Both the position numbers and the translations under genes were made by a program. 12,328 nt of DNA, from NCBI GenBank assembly GCA_023417975.1, contig JAEZDX010000008.1, forward strand, positions 1 to 12,328, written 5' to 3'. The DNA is from Bacillota bacterium. GTDB lineage: Bacteria; Bacillota; Clostridia; Clostridiales; Clostridiaceae. Under the pieces are notes generated by a model, which was not told the DNA's origin, searched no databases, and saw only the letters and a list, made by a program, of their open reading frames with translations. Of the stretch, positions 1 through 6,368 are shown piece by piece (position 1 is the stretch's first letter; each line of letters opens with the position of its first letter).

Positions 1-222
1 GTTGAGAGTTTTTATTTACCAGAAGCTGAAGAGCGTGGCATAAAAAAGGCACGAAGAGAAAGTATTTTAGAACTACTAGAAGATGTGGGCAGTGTTTCAA
101 GTGAAATTAAGAAACTGATTAATAAAGAAGAAAACATAGAAGTATTAAAAATGTGGCATAAAATTGCTGCAAGAGCTAAGAGCATTGATGATTTTCTTAG
201 TAAGGTTAAAACACAGCAATAA
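1..222 (+). CDS. C-terminal fragment of a probable Rpn/PD-(D/E)XK nuclease-transposase family protein (5' truncated by window edge)
   Basis: An open frame runs from base 1 to a TAA at 220-222 and gives 73 residues with no start codon in the visible part, so the gene begins outside the window. The piece is strongly charged and helical. It starts with a segment rich in Glu, Lys and Arg (EAEERGIKKARRES), followed by a short helix reading SILELLEDVG and then SSEIKKLI, a layout often seen at the C-terminal end of Rpn-type recombination-promoting nucleases and related putative transposases. The catalytic nuclease core would lie upstream and cannot be seen, so the family is an inference from the tail alone. 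It is convergent with the YwbE gene, with a hairpin terminator in between. That this is a real coding end is fairly sure; the family name is not. Confidence 0.55.
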   Translation, partial: VESFYLPEAEERGIKKARRESILELLEDVGSVSSEIKKLINKEENIEVLKMWHKIAARAKSIDDFLSKVKTQQ

Positions 223-300
223 AGAATTTTTATTAATATAATAATCAGTAATATATCTTGAGATAACATTACCCTTATCCTTCTTTCTCCATAATGTATT

Positions 301-357
301 AAAACCATAGCTTTCCGGAGCTCTAAAGCAAGCTTACAAGGAAAGGCTATGGTTTTT
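301..357. terminator. Bidirectional rho-independent terminator between convergent genes
   Basis: The arms AAAACCATAGCTTTCC (301-316) and GGAAAGGCTATGGTTTT (340-356) pair over 16 bp with a single bulged G, closing a loop of about 23 nt. The hairpin is flanked by a T run on both strands (TTTTT on plus, TTTT on minus). It lies between the plus-strand gene ending at 222 and the minus-strand ywbE gene ending at 361, so it can serve both. The minus-strand gene stops only a few bases from the stem. Confidence 0.8.
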
Positions 358-360
358 AAA

Positions 361-555
361 TTACTTTATTATATTTTGGACTCTGCCGATTTTACCGTCA
401 CTTAATCTTACCTTAATTCCTCTCGGATGATATGAGGAATTTGTAAGGATATCTTTCACAGTTCCCCGTGTCAGTTTCCCGGTGCGTTGGTCTTCCTTCA
501 ATACAATATCTACAAGTCTTCCTGCATAAATATCTTCTCTTTTAGTACCGTCCAT
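361..555 (-). CDS. ywbE: YwbE family protein (DUF2196)
   Basis: This small basic protein of 64 residues matches the YwbE/DUF2196 family in length and in its core: a DGTKRED start, the segment DIVLKEDQRTGKLTRG, then VKDILTNSS, HPRGIKVRL and GRVQNI at the end. The family is widespread in Firmicutes and some other bacteria; its biochemical role is not established. The compact beta-rich pattern with basic residues would suit nucleic acid or ribosome contact, but that is inference. The start is set at the ATG whose codon ends at 553, because AAAGGAG lies 8 nt upstream. Longer versions starting at 600 (TTG) or at the ATG two codons earlier lack a correctly spaced ribosome binding site. It lies 167 bp downstream of RNase J on the same strand and could be read from that transcript or from its own unrecognised promoter. 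Confidence 0.9.
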   Translation of the reverse strand: MDGTKREDIYAGRLVDIVLKEDQRTGKLTRGTVKDILTNSSYHPRGIKVRLSDGKIGRVQNIIK

Positions 556-644
556 TAGCATTACTCCTTTGTATTCAACGTCATAAGACCTCAACGCCAA
601 TTAAAGCTGTGTGAGTTTAAACTTTTAACAAATTTACCTGAGAA

Positions 645-667
645 AACATCGAAGCTTTATCAATGTT
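645..667 (-). terminator. Weak hairpin after RNase J, possible leaky terminator
   Basis: On the minus strand the arms AACATTGA and TCGATGTT can pair over 8 bp (one G-U pair) around a 7-nt loop, and are followed by a short TTTTCT-like stretch. It lies about 55 bp after the RNase J stop codon and upstream of ywbE. The stem is AT-rich and the T run is short, so it may only partly stop transcription or have no function. Confidence 0.3.
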
Positions 668-722
668 CCTCATGTGATAAATCAAAACATAAAAGCACAC
701 ATTTATATATAATCATGTACAA

Positions 723-2387
723 TTAAATTTCCATAATTACAGGCAGAATGAGAGGTTTTCTCCTCGTCTTATTGTACAAAAACGTACCAAGGTCATTTCG
801 GATAGTTGTCTTTATTACCGACCAACCTGTAGCATTTTTATTAATACATTCATCTAGAGAAAGCTTAACTATATCTCTTGCTTCTCTCATCAGCACCTCT
901 GACTCCTTAATATATACAAAGCCTCTTGAAACAATATCCGGACCAGCGATGACACTGGAGGATTGCTTATCAATAGTCACAACTATAGTCATTATGCCGT
1001 CTTGAGCCAAATGTTTTCTGTCTCTTAAAACTATATTGCCTACATCGCCTACACCTAAGCCGTCCACCATAATTCTTCCGGAAGCAACTTTTCCTGCAGT
1101 ATGTGCGGTTTTACTGGTGATTTCAAATACGTCGCCTATATCAAGCATAAATATATTTGCTTTATCCATGCCTAAATTCTGAGCAAGCAGCGCATGCTGT
1201 CTCAGATGTCTGTATTCACCGTGAACAGGAATAAAATATTTAGGCTTTAAAAGCTTGTGTATCAATTTTAATTCTTCCTGACAGGCATGACCGGAAACAT
1301 GTATCTCTTCTATGGACTTGTATATTACATCTGCGCCCCTTCTATACAAATCATTGATGACATTGGAAATAAACTTTTCGTTTCCGGGGATAGGTGAAGC
1401 GGATATAACAAAAAGATCTCCTTTTTCAACCTTGATTTTTCTATGAGTATCAGCGGCAATCCTGGAAAGGGCAGACATAGGCTCTCCCTGACTTCCGGTA
1501 GTGATTAAGGTAATTTTGTCACTAGGATATTTATTAATTGCATCTACTTCAATTAACATTTCCTTTGGTATATCCAAATACCCAAGCTCCATTGCAACCT
1601 GAGATATTCTTTCCATACTTCTTCCGCTGAAGGCTATCTTTCTGCCGTTTCTGATAGATGAGTTTGCAATCTGCTGAATTCTGTGTATGTTTGATGCAAA
1701 AGTAGCAACAAGGACTCGTCCTTTTGCCCCATCAAAAATATGATCCAGCTTCTCGCCTACAGTTCTTTCCGACATTGTATAACCCGGACGCTCTGCATTT
1801 GTACTGTCAGCCATAAGCAGAAGTACTCCCTGCTTACCAAGCTTTGAATATCTCTCCAGATCAATCATCTTGCCGTCTATAGGAGTATAGTCAATCTTGA
1901 AATCTCCGCTGTGAACTATGACACCTAGAGGAGTATGAATGGCTAAAGAGCAAGAATCCGCAATACTATGAGTAGTACGTATAAATTCCACTGAAATTTT
2001 TTCTAGTTTAATAATATCTCCAGCCTCCACAATATTTAATGTGCAGTCAGACAGTATGTTATGTTCACTGAGCTTATATTCTATTAAGCCCATGGTAAGT
2101 TTGGTCCCATACACCGGAACATTCAGCTGCTTCAAAATATATGGAAGTCCTCCGATATGATCCTCATGCCCATGGGTTATAAAAATACCCTTAACTTTCT
2201 CGCTATTGTTTATCAAATATGTTATGTCCGGAATTACTATATCAACGCCGTACAGTTCAACATCAGGAAATGCCAAACCTCCGTCTATTACAATAATTTC
2301 ATCTCCATATTCGATTGCTGTAATGTTCTTTCCGATTTCCCCAAGGCCGCCTAGGGGAATAATCTTTATCCTGCTTTTACTTTTCAA
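723..2387 (-). CDS. rnj: Ribonuclease J (metallo-beta-lactamase/beta-CASP RNase)
   Basis: This is a 5'-3' exoribonuclease and endoribonuclease of mRNA decay and rRNA/RNA maturation, acting in the cytoplasm with two zinc ions. The protein is 554 residues from the chosen start, close to the 555 of Bacillus subtilis RNase J1. Visible marks are the metallo-beta-lactamase motif HGHEDHIGG (His72, His74, Asp76, His77), a further metal-ligand region TTHSIADS (His140), HSGDFKID (Asp162), then the beta-CASP part with ATFASN, the phosphate-binding-type segment SASPIPGNE, HVSGHA and PVHGEYRH, and a C-terminal domain ending with NKTRRKPLILPVIMEI. All key residues are present. I place the start at the TTG at 2387-2385, because AAGGAG is 8 nt upstream of it. 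The in-frame GTG at 2396 overlaps that ribosome binding site and is unlikely. Only one RNase J gene is seen here, so J1 versus J2 cannot be decided. It is divergent from the kinase gene. Confidence 0.96.
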   Translation of the reverse strand: MKSKSRIKIIPLGGLGEIGKNITAIEYGDEIIVIDGGLAFPDVELYGVDIVIPDITYLINNSEKVKGIFITHGHEDHIGGLPYILKQLNVPVYGTKLTMGLIEYKLSEHNILSDCTLNIVEAGDIIKLEKISVEFIRTTHSIADSCSLAIHTPLGVIVHSGDFKIDYTPIDGKMIDLERYSKLGKQGVLLLMADSTNAERPGYTMSERTVGEKLDHIFDGAKGRVLVATFASNIHRIQQIANSSIRNGRKIAFSGRSMERISQVAMELGYLDIPKEMLIEVDAINKYPSDKITLITTGSQGEPMSALSRIAADTHRKIKVEKGDLFVISASPIPGNEKFISNVINDLYRRGADVIYKSIEEIHVSGHACQEELKLIHKLLKPKYFIPVHGEYRHLRQHALLAQNLGMDKANIFMLDIGDVFEITSKTAHTAGKVASGRIMVDGLGVGDVGNIVLRDRKHLAQDGIMTIVVTIDKQSSSVIAGPDIVSRGFVYIKESEVLMREARDIVKLSLDECINKNATGWSVIKTTIRNDLGTFLYNKTRRKPLILPVIMEI

Positions 2388-2463
2388 CAAATCCACTCCT
2401 TATTTTTTTTAGTCTTTCTCTTTTTGTTTTTATTATTTGTACATTTATATTATTAAAGGCTAT

Positions 2464-2491
2464 AAGATAATTTGGTCGTTATCAATGCCAA
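2464..2491 (-). promoter_or_regulatory. Candidate sigma-A promoter for RNase J
   Basis: On the minus strand a TTGGCA box (2491-2486) is followed after 16 bp by TATCTT (2469-2464). This fits a housekeeping promoter with a 5/6 match at -35 and a 4/6 match at -10. It would give a leader of about 70 nt before the TTG start. The call is by eye only; AT-rich DNA gives many chance matches. Confidence 0.35.
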
Positions 2492-2612
2492 TATTTTACT
2501 TATCATCTTAATCAATTATATACAATTACATGAAAAACATCAAGTCAACGATAGAATGGTTATTTATGACGTACTTTCCATAAACCTGACATGGCTGTGA
2601 TACTAATGAATA

Positions 2613-2641
2613 TGGTAACATTTTATTTTATAGGTTATAAT
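2613..2641 (+). promoter_or_regulatory. Candidate promoter for the kinase-regulator genes
   Basis: A perfect TATAAT at 2636-2641 is preceded, with a 17-bp spacer, by a weak TGGTAA box (2613-2618, 3/6 match). A promoter with a poor -35 box would suit a regulated or weakly expressed two-component gene pair. Transcription starting here would leave a leader of about 150 nt before the GTG start at 2801. This is a visual match only. Confidence 0.3.
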
Positions 2642-2667
2642 CTATATATGGCCTGTCTAATGGTACA

Positions 2668-2681
2668 ACATTAAGTAATGT
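2668..2681. repeat. 14-bp dyad ACATTA-AG-TAATGT
   Basis: Two perfectly complementary 6-bp arms are separated by AG, giving a compact palindrome of the size of a dimeric regulator site. It lies about 27 bp downstream of the candidate TATAAT of the kinase gene. No specific regulator can be named from it. Confidence 0.4.
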
Positions 2682-2702
2682 ATCGTCTTATATAGAAATA
2701 CA

Positions 2703-2728
2703 TATAAATAGAGGCTTTTTTATTTATA
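2703..2728. repeat. AT-only inverted repeat TATAAATA / TATTTATA
   Basis: Perfect 8-bp arms (2703-2710 and 2721-2728) surround a 10-nt loop that contains a TTTTT run. The RNA stem would be weak because it holds no G-C pairs. It may be chance in AT-rich DNA or part of a protein-binding region upstream of the kinase gene. Confidence 0.3.
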
Positions 2729-2734
2729 GAGAGA

Positions 2735-2748
2735 GCTAAACGTTTCGC
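2735..2748. promoter_or_regulatory. Operator-like palindrome GCTAAACGTTTCGC
   Basis: Twelve of fourteen positions are symmetric about a central CG dinucleotide, the general shape of LacI/GalR-family operators. It shares the core TAAACGTT with the cre-like site upstream of the sugar-binding protein, but its outer bases do not fit the cre consensus. It lies 53 bp upstream of the kinase ribosome binding site. A role in control by a LacI-family protein is inference. Confidence 0.35.
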
Positions 2749-2800
2749 GCAAGAATATCAAAATGTAAATTATTAATTTCCGACAGTAGGGGTGGTGTAG

Positions 2801-4573
2801 GTGATTTTCAAAAACATATCAATAAAAAATAAAATATATGTATTCAACGTACTTATTCTTTTAATTTCACTTTTAATTCTCGCATTTTTTGCTGATAAAA
2901 TATCCAGAGAAGCAATAGAGAGTAAAGCCAGGAAAAATTCAATAAGAGAGCTTTCACTTATTGAAAACAGCATTGAGAATCTTACAAAGAACGTAGAGGA
3001 TTATATAAGAATACTGAGTATGGACTATAGATTGCAGCAGCAGCTTGAACTAAACAAAAATTCCAACAAGAGTTTAATTTCAAATTTGGATTCGGATAAG
3101 GTTTTATCAAAGGTTATAAGCAATATGGTCAATCCTGCTTCCAAAATCTCCGCTGCAAGCGTTATGGGAAACGACGGAATTCTTTCTGAAGTTGGATATG
3201 TGGACAACTCCTGCATATACTCCAGGTTTGATGAAAGTTTAACACAGCATATTAAAGATGAGAAAAAGCCTGTATGGACGAGTTTATTCAAACTAAATTA
3301 TAAGTTCGGCGGCAATGAAAACGTTTTTGGAATCGCTAAAAATATAACCGACTTTGATACGGGGGAGAATTTAGGTATAGCAATAATGTACCTTAAGGAA
3401 GAAGAAATAGCTTCGGTATATATGGATAATACGGCAAACAAAAATGATAAATTTTTTATAGTAGACAGTGAGGAAAACATAATATCCGCTCAAGATAAAA
3501 ATGATTTATATACTAAGTTCAGACAGAGAATTAACCTTGGAAATCTGGATTTAAACAGCTTTGCAAATAATGAAGGAATGATTACTTCTGTAGAGGGGAA
3601 GCAGTCATTAGTGACAGTTAAAGGCTTTAATAAGCTTGATTGGAAAATAATCAGTATAGTGCCTCTTGACGAAATTACAATAGAAAATAAACGAATTACC
3701 AAAGTCTTATTGATTATAGCAATGCTTTGCCTTGTGTTTGCTTTTGCTGCCTCATATTTAGTGTCCTACACTATAACAAAGCCAATATTAAAGCTTGTTA
3801 AAATAATGAAGAAAGTGAAGCTCGGAAAAATGGACTTAAGAGTTGATTTTGACTCCACGGATGAAATAGGAATGCTTGGAGATGGATTTAATAATCTTAT
3901 GGAAAAAGTACAAGCCCTTATGAACCAAATATATGAGGAACAAAAATGGAAGCGGGAGTATGAGTTCAAGCTTCTGCAGTCACAGGTTAAACCTCATTTT
4001 TTATATAACACTCTGGAAACCATAATTTCCTTTATAAAACTTGATATGAAGGAAAACGCTGTTAAAACTACAAAGTCTCTTGCAGGGTTTTATAGAACTT
4101 CACTGAGTAAAGGAAATGACATAATTACTATACGGGATGAAGTGGACCTTAACAGTAATTATCTTTCAATACAAAAGCTAAGGTATACGGAATATTTGGA
4201 TTACAAGCTTGAATTTGATGAAGAAATATTAAAATACAGTATTCCTAAATTGACACTTCAGCCACTTATCGAAAACTCCATCTATCATGGGCTAAAGCAA
4301 AAAGAAGAAAAGGGACATTTGATTATTAAGGGATATAAAGAGGGGGATAAAATTAAAATTGAAGTGATAGATGACGGAGTAGGCATAGAAAAGGACAAAA
4401 TATTAAACCTGCTGAATCCTTCAAAGGAAATAGATAAAAGTACGGATTTCGGCATAAGCAGTATTAATTCAAGGATTAAATTGTTATATGGTGAAAAGTA
4501 CGGTTTGGACATAGAAAGCGAGCTTGGGAAATACACAAAGATTACGGTGAGTTTACCTGCCAATATAATGTAA
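2801..4573 (+). CDS. YesM-type membrane sensor histidine kinase
   Basis: This is a two-component sensor kinase that probably senses a sugar or a loaded binding protein outside the cell and phosphorylates the regulator encoded next. It has 590 residues. A first membrane segment (about 12-33) is followed by a large extracellular sensor region (about 34-300) that ends in the DWKIISIVP pattern typical of dCache sensors. A second membrane segment (about 302-325), a HAMP linker starting near TKPIL (326-378) and a cytoplasmic His-kinase domain complete it. The phospho-acceptor is His399 in QVKPHFLYN, the mark of the YesM/LytS class. The ATP-binding part shows an N box with Asn492 (PLIENSIYHG), a G box DDGVGIE (524-530) and GISSINSRIKLLYG near the end. 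The start is GTG, preceded by AGGGG at 8 nt and by an in-frame TAG directly upstream. Its stop lies 13 bp before the regulator start. The ligand cannot be read from the sequence. Confidence 0.94.
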   Translation: MIFKNISIKNKIYVFNVLILLISLLILAFFADKISREAIESKARKNSIRELSLIENSIENLTKNVEDYIRILSMDYRLQQQLELNKNSNKSLISNLDSDKVLSKVISNMVNPASKISAASVMGNDGILSEVGYVDNSCIYSRFDESLTQHIKDEKKPVWTSLFKLNYKFGGNENVFGIAKNITDFDTGENLGIAIMYLKEEEIASVYMDNTANKNDKFFIVDSEENIISAQDKNDLYTKFRQRINLGNLDLNSFANNEGMITSVEGKQSLVTVKGFNKLDWKIISIVPLDEITIENKRITKVLLIIAMLCLVFAFAASYLVSYTITKPILKLVKIMKKVKLGKMDLRVDFDSTDEIGMLGDGFNNLMEKVQALMNQIYEEQKWKREYEFKLLQSQVKPHFLYNTLETIISFIKLDMKENAVKTTKSLAGFYRTSLSKGNDIITIRDEVDLNSNYLSIQKLRYTEYLDYKLEFDEEILKYSIPKLTLQPLIENSIYHGLKQKEEKGHLIIKGYKEGDKIKIEVIDDGVGIEKDKILNLLNPSKEIDKSTDFGISSINSRIKLLYGEKYGLDIESELGKYTKITVSLPANIM

Positions 4574-4586
4574 GGAGTTGATTGAC

Positions 4587-6206
4587 TTGTTAAAAATAAT
4601 GATAATCGACGATGAATTTTACTTTAGAGAGGCTCTTAAGATATCACTTCCGTGGGACAAACTTGGTTTCACAATTTGCGGAGAGGCTAAAAACGGTAAG
4701 GACGCACTTGAAAAGCTTGAACTATTAAAACCGGATATTGCTCTTGTGGATATAAATATGCCAATCATGGATGGTTTGGAATTTACACAAGCTGTTATAC
4801 AAAGGGAGAGTAATATCAAAATTATTATACTGACAGGGTATAGCGAGTTCGGTTATGCAAAGCAGGCAGTAGAGTTTGGTGTAAAAAGCTATCTTTTAAA
4901 GCCCATAGATGAAAATGAACTGGAAAAAGCACTAATTCAAACTAAAAGTATTATAGAAAGCGAAAGAAAAATAAAAGTTGAAATAGAGCAATTGAAAGAA
5001 CAGGTGAAAGAAAGTCTGCCGATACTAAGGGATAAAGTATTGAATCAGCTTATTCAAGGAAATCTTATATTTAATATGGAGGAAATAAAAAGCAGGCTTG
5101 AATATTTAAATATTAAAATTATATCTAAATACTATCAGGTTATGGTAATTGAACTGGGTGATGAAGACAACTTTGACTTCACGCAAGAAGACAAGCATCT
5201 TTGGAGATTTGCGGTTTCAAACATTGTACATGAGGTGCTTAAGAATTCAATTACATTTGAGGTGTTTAGGGATAATTTAGAAAGAATTTGCATCATAACT
5301 GCATTTGACGATGAAAAAGATGATAACTCTTATTCAAGGTTAGTATCAAAGCTGGAGCAAATCATAGACTTGGTCCAGAAATACCTTAAGATTACTATGT
5401 CTATTGGAGTTGGGAATGTGAAAGAGGATATAAGAGACATTTCGGGTTCCTACAGTGAGGCTTTGACTGCTTTAAAGGACAGGATTATTCAAGGGAAAAA
5501 TAAAGTTATTTTCTATAGTTCGGTTTCTCAGACAAGCCTCACAACAAATGTTTATTCAACAGCCTATAGAAATCAGCTCCTCATGAGCATGAGAACAGGT
5601 GATACTGAGCAAGCGGAGAAATTAATAGCTCAAATATTTCAAGAAGTAAGAATGAGAAAAGTTAACCATGAGCTTTTGCTTGTAATCTGCATTGAGATGA
5701 TATCTACATGCATTCAATTTACCGGAGAATGCGGACATAATTTTATAGATATAACCGGTGAAAAGCAATTTAATATCATTGAAAAGATTCAAGGGAAAAA
5801 GACCTTGAAGGAAATTGAAGGCTGGATTAAACATATATTCTTTTCTACGGTAAGCTACGTTGAAAAAAATAAAACCTCCAAGTCGTCAAAGATTATCGAA
5901 AAGGTTAAAAGGTATGTAGCTGAAAACTATATGGATGAAGGGCTGAATATTCAAGAGCTTGCCAAGCATTTATTTATAAATTACAGTCATATTTGCTATT
6001 TATTCAAAAAGGAGACCGAATCCACAATTAATGAGTATATAACCGAGTATAGGTTAAAGAAAGCCAAGGAACTGTTTGATGCGGGGAATCATCTTGTTAT
6101 TGATGTTGCCAATAAAGTTGGCTATGCAGATGCAAATTATTTTGGAAAGTGCTTTAAAAAATACTATGGAATATCTCCAAGTAAATACAGCGAAGGTATT
6201 AATTAA
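4587..6206 (+). CDS. YesN-type response regulator with AraC-family DNA-binding domain
   Basis: This is the cytoplasmic partner of the kinase encoded just upstream and is likely a transcription activator of the sugar transporter genes. It has 539 residues. The receiver domain (1-120) has the acidic pair Asp8-Asp9, phospho-acceptor Asp55 (VDINMPIMDG), Thr83 (LTGYSE) and Lys105 (LLKP). A middle region of about 300 residues contains a stretch near SIGVGNVKEDI and SYSEALTAL that looks like the degenerate GGDEF-like module common in YesN proteins. The last ~105 residues form two helix-turn-helix motifs of the AraC/XylS type (NIQELAKHLFIN...ICYLFKKE, then IDVANKVGYADANYFGKCFKKYYGISPSKY). The start is placed at the TTG at 4587, 9 nt after GGAG and fitting the usual MLKIMIIDDE beginning. 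The in-frame TTG at 4578 directly abuts the ribosome binding site. The Shine-Dalgarno overlaps the kinase stop, which suggests translational coupling. Confidence 0.94.
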   Translation: MLKIMIIDDEFYFREALKISLPWDKLGFTICGEAKNGKDALEKLELLKPDIALVDINMPIMDGLEFTQAVIQRESNIKIIILTGYSEFGYAKQAVEFGVKSYLLKPIDENELEKALIQTKSIIESERKIKVEIEQLKEQVKESLPILRDKVLNQLIQGNLIFNMEEIKSRLEYLNIKIISKYYQVMVIELGDEDNFDFTQEDKHLWRFAVSNIVHEVLKNSITFEVFRDNLERICIITAFDDEKDDNSYSRLVSKLEQIIDLVQKYLKITMSIGVGNVKEDIRDISGSYSEALTALKDRIIQGKNKVIFYSSVSQTSLTTNVYSTAYRNQLLMSMRTGDTEQAEKLIAQIFQEVRMRKVNHELLLVICIEMISTCIQFTGECGHNFIDITGEKQFNIIEKIQGKKTLKEIEGWIKHIFFSTVSYVEKNKTSKSSKIIEKVKRYVAENYMDEGLNIQELAKHLFINYSHICYLFKKETESTINEYITEYRLKKAKELFDAGNHLVIDVANKVGYADANYFGKCFKKYYGISPSKYSEGIN

Positions 6207-6259
6207 GCATAGCCTAAAAAATAATCCGATAAATTTACTGCATGCCCCACAATTTTCCC

Positions 6260-6287
6260 TTCAATAATTACCAATAGCTTCTATAAT
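6260..6287 (+). promoter_or_regulatory. Candidate promoter of the sugar transporter operon
   Basis: A TATAAT at 6282-6287 (with a second, overlapping TATAAT at 6287-6292) lies 16 bp after a poor -35 box TTCAAT (6260-6265). A good -10 with a weak -35 is common where an AraC-type activator is needed. The 162-bp gap after the regulator gene, with no clear terminator in it, makes both a separate promoter and some read-through possible. The start of transcription would be near 6294. Confidence 0.45.
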
Positions 6288-6292
6288 ATAAT

Positions 6293-6306
6293 TGTAAACG
6301 TTAATA
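6293..6306. promoter_or_regulatory. cre-like site (CcpA catabolite repression)
   Basis: TGTAAACGTTAATA matches the Bacillus cre consensus TGWAANCGNTNWCA at every defined position except the C near the end (T here). It sits directly after the candidate -10 box and over the expected transcription start, a position where CcpA binding would block initiation or elongation. Catabolite repression of a sugar importer operon is well known in Firmicutes. CcpA itself is not in the window, and another LacI-family protein could use the site. Confidence 0.55.
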
Positions 6307-6309
6307 TAA

Positions 6310-6319
6310 CCTTCGAAGG
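6310..6319. repeat. Perfect 10-bp palindrome CCTTCGAAGG in the leader
   Basis: The palindrome lies four bases after the cre-like site and about 35 bp upstream of the GGGGGG ribosome binding region of the sugar-binding protein gene. It could be a regulator site or simply chance; as RNA it leaves no proper loop. A further possible TATAAT (6322-6327) follows it but without a good -35 box. Confidence 0.3.
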
Positions 6320-6368
6320 GCTATAATCCAATTAATAAGTAACCTAATTTTAATAGGGGGGTATAACT

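Larger units (their letters stand above)
2388..2800. other. 413-bp divergent intergenic region between RNase J and the sensor kinase
   Basis: No convincing gene was found here; the plus- and minus-strand frames are short and lack ribosome binding sites. The region is very AT-rich and holds the presumed RNase J promoter, a candidate plus-strand promoter (2613-2641) and three inverted repeats (2668-2681, 2703-2728 and 2735-2748), listed separately. No riboswitch or T-box layout was recognised. The repeats cluster on the kinase side and would lie in the long leader of the kinase mRNA if the candidate promoter is right. Confidence 0.6.

Noticed and set aside
12..308. Minus-strand 98-residue hydrophobic frame over the left-edge gene
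   Set aside because: It is antisense to a better-supported coding frame, runs into the intergenic terminator region and has a shadow-type Leu/Ser/Ile-rich composition.
2157..2412. Plus-strand small frames over the RNase J start
   Set aside because: They overlap the highly conserved metallo-beta-lactamase coding region on the opposite strand; shadows of its codon bias.
6257..6320. Long-distance inverted repeat CCCTTC ... GAAGGG around the transporter promoter
   Set aside because: Only 6 bp arms more than 50 bp apart; expected by chance.
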